Assembly (NCBI GenBank): GCA_017438975.1 | Contig: JAFRUH010000025.1 | Span: 186,001-250,000 of the forward strand | Direction: 5' to 3' | Length of the DNA: 64,000 nucleotides | Source of the DNA: Bacteroidales bacterium | GTDB taxonomy: Bacteria; Bacteroidota; Bacteroidia; Bacteroidales; UBA932 | Shown: positions 43,937-51,891 of the stretch, in pieces | Numbering within the stretch: position 1 is the stretch's first letter | Layout of the letters: every line of letters begins with the position of its first letter | Position numbers and translations under genes: made by a program | The notes under the pieces: model-generated | Databases searched by the model: none | What the model was told of the DNA's origin: nothing | What the model saw: only the letters and a program-made list of their open reading frames with translations

Positions 43937-44746
43937 ATGAATACAAACAACAACCTGTATACCGTCATTTACACGACCCTGATCGTGGTCGTGGTGGCCG
44001 CGCTCCTGGCATTTGTCTCCCAGTCCCTGAAAGCCAAGCAGGATGCCAACGAGAAGGCTGACACCATCTCCCAGATGCTGACTGCCTCCGGCTTCGGCAC
44101 CAAGGCGGAATTCCAGAAGATGGGCAACGCCGCAGTCCTCGCCCGCTATGCGGAAGAGATCGGAAAGGCCTATACCGTCAACGTATCCGGCGAGAAAGTA
44201 ACCGACCTTCCGCTCGACGTGGTCTACAGCCCGAAGGAGCTCAAGCGCCAGAACTACAATATTAAAGGCGGCTCCAACAAGACCGGCGAGCCGGAACTCC
44301 CCGTCTTTGAATTCAAGAACGGAATCACCGTCGTCCCCGTCTACGGCGCGGGCCTCTGGGGTCCGGTCTGGGGCTATATCGCTTTTGAGAAGCCCGTCGA
44401 CGGTTCCATCGCCATCAAGGGCGCCTACTTCGACCATGAATCCGAAACGGCCGGTCTCGGCGCGCGCATCAAGGACGATCCCGCCTTCCAGGCAGAATTC
44501 GTCGGAGAGAAGCCCGATTTCAACTCTGAAAGCATTTTCGAGATCGTCAAGGGCGGTTCTCCCAAGAATGCCGACGGCAGCGAAGTGACCGACAATAAGA
44601 TCGATGCCATCTCCGGTGCGACGATGACGTCCAACGGACTGGCCGACGCGATCAACACCTGGCTCGGCGCCTATGTCAGTCATTTCAAGGCTTGTTCCGC
44701 ACAGACGGAAGTCCCGGCCGAAGAACCTAAAGGAGAGGAGGAATAA
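43937..44746 (+). CDS. nqrC: Na+-translocating NADH:quinone reductase subunit C
   Basis: 269 residues with one N-terminal membrane helix (YTVIYTTLIVVVVAALLAFV). The second covalent FMN site is IDAISGATMTSNG, with Thr229 as the expected attachment residue. The C-terminal Glu-rich tail (EVPAEEPKGEEE) is unusual but harmless. NqrC passes electrons between flavins on the periplasmic side. nqrD follows after 3 bases. The flavin transferase ApbE needed for attachment is not in the window. Confidence 0.95.
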   Translation: MNTNNNLYTVIYTTLIVVVVAALLAFVSQSLKAKQDANEKADTISQMLTASGFGTKAEFQKMGNAAVLARYAEEIGKAYTVNVSGEKVTDLPLDVVYSPKELKRQNYNIKGGSNKTGEPELPVFEFKNGITVVPVYGAGLWGPVWGYIAFEKPVDGSIAIKGAYFDHESETAGLGARIKDDPAFQAEFVGEKPDFNSESIFEIVKGGSPKNADGSEVTDNKIDAISGATMTSNGLADAINTWLGAYVSHFKACSAQTEVPAEEPKGEEE

Positions 44747-44749
44747 ACC

Positions 44750-45364
44750 ATGAACGCAAAACTCAAAGAAACAATCCTGAACCCGATCTTCAAGGGCAAT
44801 CCGATCACCGTCCTGGTTCTCGGCATCTGCTCTTCCCTCGCGGTTACCGTTACCATGAAGGGTGCGCTGGTCATGGCCCTCTCCGTCATCGTCGTCTGCG
44901 GCATTTCCAGCCTGATCCTTTCCCTGCTCCGGAACACCATTCCGGGCCGGGTCCGCATCATCGTCCAGCTCGTCGTCGTCGCCATGATGGTCATCCTCGT
45001 CGACCAGATCCTGAAGTCCTTCGAGGCCACCTATGCGATCGACAAGCAGCTGAGCGTCTACATCGGCCTGATCATCACGAACTGCATCGTCATGGGCCGC
45101 ATCGAGGCCTTCGCCCTCGGCAACAAGCCCTGGCCCTCCTTCCTGGACGGCGTCGCCAACGGTGCCGGCTATGGAATGATCCTTCTGATCGTCGCCTTTT
45201 TCCGCGAGCTGCTCGGCAGCGGCACCCTCTTCGGTGTCGACATCCTGAACCGGCTCGGCTATGTTCCCAACAATCTGGTCATCCTGCCTCCGTTCGCCCT
45301 CATCCTCATCGGATGCATCGTATGGGTCCAGCGCAGCATCCAGAAAGACCTGCAGGAGAAATAA
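44750..45364 (+). CDS. nqrD: Na+-translocating NADH:quinone reductase subunit D
   Basis: 204 residues, six membrane helices, homologous to NqrE in inverted topology. Landmarks: NPIFKGNPITVLVLGICSSL, YIGLIITNCIVMGRIEAFAL, and the conserved half-helix Cys in LITNCIV that ligates the intramembrane 2Fe-2S cluster with NqrE. Followed 17 bases later by nqrE. Confidence 0.96.
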   Translation: MNAKLKETILNPIFKGNPITVLVLGICSSLAVTVTMKGALVMALSVIVVCGISSLILSLLRNTIPGRVRIIVQLVVVAMMVILVDQILKSFEATYAIDKQLSVYIGLIITNCIVMGRIEAFALGNKPWPSFLDGVANGAGYGMILLIVAFFRELLGSGTLFGVDILNRLGYVPNNLVILPPFALILIGCIVWVQRSIQKDLQEK

Positions 45365-45381
45365 CGTAAACACTAAGGAAT

Positions 45382-45996
45382 ATGGAATATCTCAGCTTAT
45401 TCGTAAAGTCAATCTTCGTTGACAATATGATCTTTGCATACTTCCTCGGAATGTGCTCATTCCTGGCGGTATCAAAGAATGTGAAGACGGCTGCCGGCCT
45501 TGGTGTCGCCGTTATCTTCGTGCTCCTCGTGACGCTCCCGATCAACTATCTGCTGAACCGTTTCGTCCTCAGCCCGGGAGCCCTCCAGTGGCTCAGTCCT
45601 TCCCTCGCGGACGTCGACCTGAGCTTCCTGAGCTTCATCATCTTCATCGCCGTCATCGCGGCAATCGTCCAGATCGTCGAGATGGTCGTCGAGAAGTACA
45701 GCCCCTCGCTCTACTCGTCGCTCGGCATCTTCCTGCCCCTGATCGCCGTGAACTGCGCAATCCTCGGCGGATCCTTGTTCATGCAGCAGAAAGATTTCGT
45801 CAACCTCGGAGAGGCGACCGTATACGCCCTCGGATCCGGCATCGGCTGGTTCCTCGCGATCGTATCCCTGGCCGCCATCCGGGAAAAGATGGCCTACAGC
45901 AACGTTCCCAAGGCTCTCAAAGGACTGGGTATCACTTTCATCACCGTCGGTCTGATGGGCATTGCCTTCATGACCTTCATGGGTATTTCATTATAA
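45382..45996 (+). CDS. nqrE: Na+-translocating NADH:quinone reductase subunit E
   Basis: 204 residues, six membrane helices. [20 protein letters not shown] and [20 protein letters not shown] carry the two conserved Cys segments of the family. Forms the NqrD/NqrE pair with the intramembrane iron-sulfur centre. An AGGAGG Shine-Dalgarno sequence precedes nqrF, 15 bases downstream. Confidence 0.96.
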   Translation: MEYLSLFVKSIFVDNMIFAYFLGMCSFLAVSKNVKTAAGLGVAVIFVLLVTLPINYLLNRFVLSPGALQWLSPSLADVDLSFLSFIIFIAVIAAIVQIVEMVVEKYSPSLYSSLGIFLPLIAVNCAILGGSLFMQQKDFVNLGEATVYALGSGIGWFLAIVSLAAIREKMAYSNVPKALKGLGITFITVGLMGIAFMTFMGISL

Positions 45997-46011
45997 AAGG
46001 AGGAAAGCAAT

Positions 46012-47286
46012 ATGGGTAATACAATCTTATCTGCGATTCTGGTCATCACGCTGGTGACCCTGATCCTCGTAGCGCTTCTCCTCTGGATCAAGACTGCCCT
46101 CACCCCTTCCGGCTCCGTCAAGATCAGCATCAACGGCGGATCGAAGGAACTCGAGGTGACCCCCGGCGGAGACCTGATGCACACCCTCGCCGACCAGGGC
46201 ATCTTCCTGCCTTCGGCCTGCGGCGGCAAGGCCAACTGCGGCCAGTGCAAGCTCCAGGTCCTCGACGGCGGCGGCACCATCCTTCCCACCGAAACGGGAT
46301 TCTTCTCCCGCAGGCAGATCAAGGAAGGCTGGCGGCTCGGCTGCCAGGTCAAGGTCAAGGACAACCTGGAAATAGCCGTTCCTGAAAGCGCCCTCAGCGT
46401 GAAGAAACTCGAATGCGAGGTCATTTCCAACGAAAACGTAGCGACCTTCATCAAGGAATTCACCGTCCGTCTCCCGGAAGGCGAGCATATCGACTTCAAG
46501 TCCGGCGAATACATCCAGATCGACATTCCGGAGTACGAAGCCGACTTCTCCGACATGGGTGTCGACCCGATCTATATGGGCGACTGGGAGAAATACGGAA
46601 TCACTTCCCTGAAGTTCAAGAACACCGTTCCGACGATCAGGGCCTATTCCATGGCCTCATATCCGGCGGAGAAGGACGTCATCAAACTGAACGTCCGTAT
46701 CGCGACTCCTCCGTTCGACCGCACCCAGCCGAAGGGCGTATTCAAGTTCGTCCCCGGCGTTCCTCCGGGAATCGCCTCGACTTATGTCTTCTCCCGCAAG
46801 AAGGGTGACAAGGTGATGATCAGCGGCCCTTACGGAGAGTTCCTCCTTCCGAAGGACGATCCTGACACGCAGGAGTATATCTTCGTCGGCGGCGGCGCCG
46901 GTATGGCCCCGCTCCGCAGCCACATCATGCATCTTTTCAAGACGCTCAGGACCAAGAAGCCGGTCCGGTTCTTCTACGGCGCACGCGCCCTCGTCGAGGC
47001 CTTCTACCTGGAGGATTTCGCCGAGATCGAGAAGGAATTCCCGAACTTCCACTTCACCCTGGCCCTCGACCGTCCGGATCCCGCAGCAGACGCAGCCGGC
47101 GTGAAATACACCCCGGGCTTCGTGCACAATGTCATGTATGAGACCTACCTCAAGAACCACGAGGCTCCCGAGGACATCAAGTACTTCATGTGCGGTCCGC
47201 CGATGATGGTCAAGTGCGTCAACGAGCTGCTCGATTCCCTCGGAGTCGCCCCGGAGAGCATCCTCTACGACAACTTCGGCGGTTAA
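46012..47286 (+). CDS. nqrF: Na+-translocating NADH:quinone reductase subunit F
   Basis: 424 residues: N-terminal membrane helix (ILSAILVITLVTLILVALLL), ferredoxin domain with 2Fe-2S ligands (ACGGKANCGQCKLQV and a distal Cys in RLGCQVKV), FAD-binding domain (RAYSMASYPAE), and NADH-binding domain (VFVGGGAGMAPLRSH, FYGARALVEAFY, YFMCGPPMM). It takes hydride from NADH and starts electron flow. Last gene of the operon, followed by a strong terminator. Confidence 0.97.
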   Translation: MGNTILSAILVITLVTLILVALLLWIKTALTPSGSVKISINGGSKELEVTPGGDLMHTLADQGIFLPSACGGKANCGQCKLQVLDGGGTILPTETGFFSRRQIKEGWRLGCQVKVKDNLEIAVPESALSVKKLECEVISNENVATFIKEFTVRLPEGEHIDFKSGEYIQIDIPEYEADFSDMGVDPIYMGDWEKYGITSLKFKNTVPTIRAYSMASYPAEKDVIKLNVRIATPPFDRTQPKGVFKFVPGVPPGIASTYVFSRKKGDKVMISGPYGEFLLPKDDPDTQEYIFVGGGAGMAPLRSHIMHLFKTLRTKKPVRFFYGARALVEAFYLEDFAEIEKEFPNFHFTLALDRPDPAADAAGVKYTPGFVHNVMYETYLKNHEAPEDIKYFMCGPPMMVKCVNELLDSLGVAPESILYDNFGG

Positions 47287-47308
47287 ACCCCGCCCCCATT
47301 ATTTAGCG

Positions 47309-47346
47309 CATCGGCTGGCCCTCCCGGACCAGCCGATGTCGTTTTT
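47309..47346 (+). terminator. Terminator of the nqr operon
   Basis: CATCGGCTGG (47309-47318) pairs with CCAGCCGATG (47329-47338), then TCGTTTTT. 23 bases after nqrF. Confidence 0.85.
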
Positions 47347-47354
47347 GAAGGACA

Positions 47355-47390
47355 GTCATTCTGAAGGGCTGTCGCCCTGAAGAATCTCCC
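47355..47390. repeat. 36-base hairpin repeat element, copy 1
   Basis: GTCATTCTGAAGGGC, a 4-base loop TGTC, then GCCCTGAAGAATCTCCC. The same unit recurs at 47588-47623 with a different loop (AACC), while the GGGC/GCCC stem and flanks are identical. It resembles the GTCATTCTGA..GAATCT interspersed repeats often seen in Bacteroidetes spacers. Confidence 0.7.
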
Positions 47391-47403
47391 CCAGCTAATC
47401 CCC

Positions 47404-47539
47404 CGCCCACGTTTATGGCCGTTTTTGTGTGTGGCCGGGGCAAATCACCGGTCTCGCCCACGATTTCGGCCCGTTTTTGTGGGCGGTAAAGGTAAATCAC
47501 CGGTTTCGCCCACGATTATGGGCGATTCCGTGTGTGGCT
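47404..47539. repeat. 52-base tandem repeat, about 2.6 copies
   Basis: Units begin at 47404, 47455 and 47507, each starting CGCCCACG(A/T)TT. The first two include a CCGTTTTTGTG segment and AATCACCGGT before the next unit. The third is cut at 47539 (GTGTGTGGC). GC-rich, no coding potential seen. Confidence 0.75.
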
Positions 47540-47540
47540 G

Positions 47541-47600
47541 CCATTCTGAAAGGCCGGTTCTATGTCATTCTATAAAGCCTGTTCTTTGTCATTCTGAAGG
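47541..47600. repeat. Degenerate CATTCT direct repeats leading into element copy 2
   Basis: Three CATTCT units spaced about 24-26 bases apart (CATTCTGAAAGGCC, CATTCTATAAAGCC, CATTCTGAAGGGC) precede and include the start of the second 36-base element. They look like decayed partial copies. Confidence 0.5.
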
Positions 47601-47623
47601 GCAACCGCCCTGAAGAATCTCCC
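47588..47623. repeat. 36-base hairpin repeat element, copy 2
   Basis: Same as copy 1 in all positions except the four loop bases (AACC instead of TGTC). Together with copy 1 it brackets the tandem repeats. Confidence 0.7.
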
Positions 47624-48023
47624 TTGTCCCTAACCATGACGACAACCTTGTCGAAATTTCCGGATTAGCCGTTCAATACATACCTTTGCCAGCACATCTG
47701 TACTTTTTTTATACTCCACACCCGATGTTTGAAAAAAAAACGTATATTTGTAAACGTCCTTCGGGACATTACATACGATGAAAGTGTTTTCGCTTTTATC
47801 CTTGAAGAGAAATCTGGACAATTTCACAAGTACAAGGATAGACAGCACTCATCATCATTCGTTGGCATATCGTGTCTTTCGGCACATATCCATACGGGTG
47901 TGGAGTATTTGTTTATTTGTACTTGGGCTGTCCAGAGCCTCTCTCAGATAAACGGGAAATGCTCCACACTTTCTTTTTGTTTATTCCACAACTGGGGTAT
48001 GTGGGTTATTTATTATCTACTAT
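47624..48023. other. AT-rich spacer with inverted repeats and two promoter-like boxes
   Basis: No convincing gene in this 400-base stretch. It holds TACCTTTG (47681-47688) and TATATTTG (47743-47750), both matching TAnnTTTG on the plus strand, a 14-base inverted repeat (47711-47908), and an imperfect hairpin between GTGTGGAGTATTTG near 47899 and AAATGCTCCACAC near 47957-47969. It marks the left edge of island 2. Confidence 0.5.
47711..47908. repeat. 14-base perfect inverted repeat flanking a promoter-like box
   Basis: ATACTCCACACCCG (47711-47724) and CGGGTGTGGAGTAT (47895-47908) are exact reverse complements 170 bases apart. The interval contains a TATATTTG box pointing to the island 2 genes. 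A partial third copy, CTCCACAC, lies at about 47962. The layout resembles small invertible promoters of Bacteroidales, but no recombinase is adjacent and the -33 region is unconvincing. Confidence 0.5.
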
Positions 48024-48290
48024 ATGGATGATAGACTTATTTATGAACACCTTATGAAGTCCGCATTCAAAGTGGAAAGGAAAGCGTACCGAATTGTCGA
48101 CGCTGATTTTTTTGATTCTCACTCTACAGAAGAGATATCATGTTGCATTCTTTGTGCCTTGATAAATATAAAAAATGGGGATAATGCTTGTATTCCCGAA
48201 TTAAATAGTATTATCGATAGAGTACAAGAAAACATGTCGAACTCATGTATGATTTCAAGTATCTTAAAAGAGATACAGTTTAGCGTGTAA
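48024..48290 (+). CDS. Hypothetical protein, 88 residues
   Basis: Starts at ATG 48024 (MDDRLIYEHLMKSAFKVERK). Soluble, mostly helical, with two adjacent cysteine segments (ISCCILCALINIKN) and no signal peptide. AT-rich like the rest of the island. First gene of the rightward set and directly downstream of the inverted-repeat spacer. No family recognised. Its coding status rests on a clean frame, start codon and strand agreement with the genes that follow. Confidence 0.45.
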   Translation: MDDRLIYEHLMKSAFKVERKAYRIVDADFFDSHSTEEISCCILCALINIKNGDNACIPELNSIIDRVQENMSNSCMISSILKEIQFSV

Positions 48291-48358
48291 AGGGTTATTA
48301 ATTATATTAAATGTATAACCATCCCGTTGATTAGTAGACACTTAAGAATTGAAAGCAT

Positions 48359-48544
48359 ATGGAGATTATTTCTATCATCATGTACCTAGTAGTTGTGGCT
48401 CTAATTGCCCTATTAGGAGAAAAAAGAAAAATCGGTGGAGGCTGGGCATTTGCCCTAAGTCTATTCCTTTCGCCTATTATTGGCCTTATTATTACTCTTT
48501 GTTCAAAAAAGAAAGATGTTGATTTTATAGACGAACAGAAATGA
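48359..48544 (+). CDS. Small membrane protein, 61 residues
   Basis: MEIISIIMYLVVVALIALLG forms the first membrane helix. GGGWAFALSLFLSPIIGLII forms the second, followed by a short charged tail (CSKKKDVDFIDEQK). A two-helix hairpin with cytoplasmic ends, like many small Bacteroidetes accessory membrane proteins. The ATGA overlap couples it to the next small membrane protein. Confidence 0.65.
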   Translation: MEIISIIMYLVVVALIALLGEKRKIGGGWAFALSLFLSPIIGLIITLCSKKKDVDFIDEQK

Positions 48545-48747
48545 AAACTACAGGTATTGTTTTAGTCGTATTAGGTTTTTTAGATCTAATCTTTTCGTTG
48601 TATATGATGAATGAGATGCCTGAAGTTCCCAGTGGGGGCTTCACAACGACCGGTATTTTATTAGTGTTGGGTTTTTTCCTCATCTCTAGAGCTGAAAAGA
48701 AGCAAAAAGAAAAAGAAGATAAGGAAAAATGGATAAATAGAGAATAG
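48541..48747 (+). CDS. Small membrane protein, 68 residues
   Basis: Two membrane helices (GIVLVVLGFLDLIFSLYMM and GILLVLGFFLISRA) joined by a Pro/Gly loop, and a highly charged C-terminal tail (EKKQKEKEDKEKW). It overlaps the previous gene by 4 bases and precedes the next ATG by 3 bases, so the two small membrane proteins are made together. Function unknown. Confidence 0.65.
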   Translation: MKTTGIVLVVLGFLDLIFSLYMMNEMPEVPSGGFTTTGILLVLGFFLISRAEKKQKEKEDKEKWINRE

Positions 48748-48750
48748 AAT

Positions 48751-49152
48751 ATGCTTGACAATATTTGGACTAATATTGTTGAATGGTTCTCAGATCGAGT
48801 TGAGAGAAAGCGATTAATCCGGTCTTTTAATGAATCTGCAAAAAATGCTTTCATTTCAGGGATAGCTCCGACTTGCTTATCAGCACGCTTTTCTCGAGGG
48901 AACCCTGCATTCAAGCACCATCTTTCCAATCCATTATACCATGGTTTCCGAATAACAGCTCTCTCTGGAAAACCATTGTCAAGAGAAGACCTTAATATGA
49001 TAGGTCTGGCGGTCATGGCTGATGAGATCCTTATTAGAAAGCTCGTAGTACTGGGGTTTGATACTCTAGAAGTAGCGTCAGACAGTAGTTCGTTTGGATG
49101 CCGTTGGCAATTGCTAGATCTACTTCAAATTGGAAATAATGATTATGATTGA
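48751..49152 (+). CDS. Hypothetical soluble protein, 133 residues
   Basis: Helical N-terminus (IWTNIVEWFSDRVERKRLIR), central SCLSAR-like segment (APTCLSARFSRGNPAF), and a C-terminal alpha/beta part ending GCRWQLLDLLQIGNNDYD. No signal peptide, membrane helix or known motif. It overlaps the J-domain-like gene by 14 bases, indicating coupled translation. Confidence 0.6.
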   Translation: MLDNIWTNIVEWFSDRVERKRLIRSFNESAKNAFISGIAPTCLSARFSRGNPAFKHHLSNPLYHGFRITALSGKPLSREDLNMIGLAVMADEILIRKLVVLGFDTLEVASDSSSFGCRWQLLDLLQIGNNDYD

Positions 49153-49555
49153 TGATATTAAAGATTCGACAAAGTTTGTTACGAATCTTTCTTCCGAGCA
49201 TTTCAATTGGTGGATACTAATAGCCACTATCGAACTATTCGTAATTGCATATCTTCTTTTTAGGAACAAAAGAAATCTCTCTTCTACGAAAAGCGTGAAA
49301 GAAATAATATTGCATAAGGAGTTCGATGGCAACAATCTTTTTAATAGTGCTTTTAATGCAAAACCGCTTTATGACAAGTTGATTAGAGAATGCCATCCTG
49401 ATCGATTTGCAGGAGACTCAATTAAATCGAAGGTAGCTACAGAACTGTCATCCAGAATAGTTCAAAACAAAGCGAATTATAAAGCATTACTTGTTCTTCA
49501 GAAGGAAGCACAAGAAAAGCTTAATATCACAAATATCCCATCATTTGATAATTAA
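49139..49555 (+). CDS. Membrane-anchored J-domain-like protein
   Basis: About 138 residues from ATG 49139. One membrane helix at about 24-42 (WWILIATIELFVIAYLLF) is followed by a cytoplasmic domain with LYDKLIRECHPDRFAGD. The HPD tripeptide at 86-88, between helices II and III, is the J-domain hallmark needed to stimulate Hsp70 (DnaK) ATPase, and the following helix (SRIVQNKANYKALLVLQKEA) fits helix III. There is no Gly/Phe or zinc region. It would recruit DnaK to the membrane. The motif is seen; function inferred. Confidence 0.6.
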   Translation: MIMIDDIKDSTKFVTNLSSEHFNWWILIATIELFVIAYLLFRNKRNLSSTKSVKEIILHKEFDGNNLFNSAFNAKPLYDKLIRECHPDRFAGDSIKSKVATELSSRIVQNKANYKALLVLQKEAQEKLNITNIPSFDN

Positions 49556-49565
49556 TAATCAGCAT

Positions 49566-50096
49566 ATGAGAGCATCACTTTTATTAAAGTCACTAATAGT
49601 ATCTATGGTCTTATGGGCAGCAATTCCTCAGAATGGTTTTTCATTTAACAACGGCTTCTCCATGTCATCATCTATTTCAGAGGAAATTATCGTATCAACA
49701 AGAGAAAGATGTGCCGCAAATAATGTTGTTTCTAATTCAATAGCACCCCAAAATCACAATAATCCAAATACATATCTTCCAACAGCCAAAGAAATAGAGG
49801 CAATCAATGAAAATTTACCAACAATGGTTGCTGACGGATTAATGTTCACAAAGATTGAGTATTATCCAAAGTCTAAAACTCTTTGCTATTTCTTTCGATA
49901 TACTAAAGAGCCCTCGAGACAGTCGACATCTCCATCTTATATTAATAACAATAAGAAGTTTCTTGCTGCTTCGCTTCGCAATGATCCCATTGGCTCAATA
50001 AGGATTAGCAGAGCTGGTATGACGTATAAATATCGTTATTATTCTAAAGATAATAAGTTCTTATATGAGTTTAAAATAGACAAGACTGATTTCTAA
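49566..50096 (+). CDS. Secreted hypothetical protein, paralog 1 of 2
   Basis: 176 residues with signal peptide MRASLLLKSLIVSMVLWAAI. The mature C-terminal 110 residues share a pattern with the next gene: YLPTAKEIEAINENLPTMVA, FTKIEYYPKSKTL, then the tail RAGMTYKYRYYSKDNKFLYE ending in KIDKTDF. The N-terminal 60 residues are low-complexity and Asn/Ser-rich. No lipobox. A compact secreted alpha/beta domain of unknown function. Confidence 0.7.
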   Translation: MRASLLLKSLIVSMVLWAAIPQNGFSFNNGFSMSSSISEEIIVSTRERCAANNVVSNSIAPQNHNNPNTYLPTAKEIEAINENLPTMVADGLMFTKIEYYPKSKTLCYFFRYTKEPSRQSTSPSYINNNKKFLAASLRNDPIGSIRISRAGMTYKYRYYSKDNKFLYEFKIDKTDF

Positions 50097-50195
50097 TCAT
50101 TGATATACCTACGATTTTGTGATTCCTCATCTTCCTTTTTTTCTTATGAGATTATTCGATGATTCATGTCGAATGACTCACTCAATTAAAATGAT

Positions 50196-50618
50196 ATGAA
50201 AATACGTTGTATTGTCGTTTTGATAATCATGTTGCCACTATTAATGGAACAGAATGGTATTTCTTTTGCTCAAACGCGCAGCTATAGTCAGAGTTCTGTT
50301 CTTCCGACGGCATCTGAGATAGAGTCAACAAATGCTCGCCTTCCTGTATTTGTAGCTGATGGGACCATGTGGACGAAAGTCGAATACGACAGGGCAACAA
50401 AAACAGAGAGATTCTATTACAGATTGACTCAGCCTGTTGATGAACGGACAATAACAAGTGCCGTTCTTTATCAACTTAAAGGGAACATGAAGAATGCAAT
50501 GCGGCAGAATCCAAATAGCATGAAGAGAGTAAATGCGGGAATGACATACCTATATCTGTACTATTCTAGCGACAATCGCAAGCTTTACGAAATTAGAATA
50601 GATAAGAGCGATTTTTAG
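50196..50618 (+). CDS. Secreted hypothetical protein, paralog 2 of 2
   Basis: 140 residues with signal peptide MKIRCIVVLIIMLPLLMEQN followed by GISFAQ. The mature domain matches the previous gene: VLPTASEIESTNARLPVFVA, WTKVEYDRATKTERFYYRL, and NAGMTYLYLYYSSDNRKLYE ending IRIDKSDF. It lacks the Asn-rich N-terminal extension. Tandem duplication is evident, with substantial divergence. Spaced 99 bases from its paralog. Confidence 0.7.
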   Translation: MKIRCIVVLIIMLPLLMEQNGISFAQTRSYSQSSVLPTASEIESTNARLPVFVADGTMWTKVEYDRATKTERFYYRLTQPVDERTITSAVLYQLKGNMKNAMRQNPNSMKRVNAGMTYLYLYYSSDNRKLYEIRIDKSDF

Positions 50619-50661
50619 CAATCCATCGCCGAAAACTTATTATTAGGACAATACAGAATAA

Positions 50662-51891
50662 ATGTATAGATTCCCAATGAGTCATCTCCGAATCTTACTT
50701 TTCATTACTTTTAGTTTCTTCTGCCTTTCAATTTCCGGTTGTAAGAATCGGCATACATATAACTCTAACGACCAAGAACAATATATCCACATTACCCATA
50801 ATTGGAGAGATATTGCTCAGGAAGAATATCATTTTGATGCGCCGCGAGACGTTGAGGTAAAGAAGTGGGAAGGTCTCTGCGAAGCAAGGAATGCATTCGA
50901 TTCGGTGGCAAAGAGCGATCTGGATTGCTTTGCTGATGCGAACCAAATGATGACCGTGCAGGATTTTATCCAGTTATGGTACAACGAGGAATCGTATCTG
51001 GAAGATGATGACCTAACGACATGGCGTCTCATGCAGTATGATAAAGAGTTGTCAAGTTACTGCGATTCTGAATTCGACAGGTTTTCGATGGTAAAGAATG
51101 CCATCCAAAGTCTACTTCTTTATTGCCCCATGAGCCAGATGGACATTAATTATCATTCTGCTCTTGAACAAAACTTCCAAGAATACTATGATCGGCTACT
51201 GTTAAAGGAGGCAATCCGACATTCTGAGAAGAGGTTGTCAGATGCGTTAGAGAGGGAACAGGATCACTGGCTTCAATATCAAACAGCATTAGATTCTTCT
51301 TTTCGATCCATCCAAGGAGACCCCAATGGAATGGGAGGATCTGCCTGGCCCATGGCAATCTGTGGGATCCTCGAGGATAATGCCATCATGAGAGAAATCT
51401 CTATAATGGATTTCTACTTTGCCTTGACCGACAATCTGGACTACGAATTCTTACACAAAACAAGCCGTATTGGAGAATACGAAGTCGAAAGACATGCAGA
51501 AGTTAAAGATAAGGACGTTTTGGATGAATATAAGAGATTCATGGTCTTGATTGAACAATCATTCTTCGATCCTGAATGCCATTATTCTAAAACAGTTATG
51601 CGTAATGCCTTGAAGAAAGAAATGACGGCATGGAAAGGATGGATGTCTTCTCGTAAACAGGTGTCTGACAATTTGGAGGAATCTTGCAAAAGTGTTTATG
51701 ACAATGCAACGAACAATGTCCGCAGATATAAACTCATCATGCTAAAGAACCGTTACCAGGGTTATGGCTTAATCGAAAGTTCTGTTGAAGAATGTCTGCT
51801 GGACTACTCATGCCCGGATGAGGATATAGAGGACTTCTCCTTCGAAAAGAGATGGAGAAGTTTATATTCACAGAAAGAGAGTCCTTCCTGA
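50662..51891 (+). CDS. Lipoprotein of unknown function, 409 residues
   Basis: Signal peptide MYRFPMSHLRILLFITFSFF continues to LSISGC, a lipobox. The mature chain is acidic and helical (FDAPRDVEVKKWEGLCEARN; SEKRLSDALEREQDHWLQYQ; YDNATNNVRRYKLIMLKNRY). No recognised catalytic motif. The last codons (QKESPS, stop) lie inside the left arm of the 112-base inverted repeat at 51871-51982, so the present C-terminus may have been set by that element. Last gene of island 2, convergent with glnS. Confidence 0.65.
   Translation: MYRFPMSHLRILLFITFSFFCLSISGCKNRHTYNSNDQEQYIHITHNWRDIAQEEYHFDAPRDVEVKKWEGLCEARNAFDSVAKSDLDCFADANQMMTVQDFIQLWYNEESYLEDDDLTTWRLMQYDKELSSYCDSEFDRFSMVKNAIQSLLLYCPMSQMDINYHSALEQNFQEYYDRLLLKEAIRHSEKRLSDALEREQDHWLQYQTALDSSFRSIQGDPNGMGGSAWPMAICGILEDNAIMREISIMDFYFALTDNLDYEFLHKTSRIGEYEVERHAEVKDKDVLDEYKRFMVLIEQSFFDPECHYSKTVMRNALKKEMTAWKGWMSSRKQVSDNLEESCKSVYDNATNNVRRYKLIMLKNRYQGYGLIESSVEECLLDYSCPDEDIEDFSFEKRWRSLYSQKESPS

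Noticed and set aside
41897..45373. A 1158-codon minus-strand frame across the nqr genes
   Set aside because: Mirror-image frame of the GC-biased codons of nqrA-nqrD; very rich in Asp, Glu, Gly and His with no domain. nqr genes are certain.
47404..47539. Tandem repeats as a CRISPR array
   Set aside because: Units are contiguous 52-base near-copies without unique spacers, and there are no cas genes.
47729..48031. 100-codon frame starting with TTG in the spacer before island 2
   Set aside because: Rare start, runs through the inverted repeats, and overlaps the start of the better gene at 48024.
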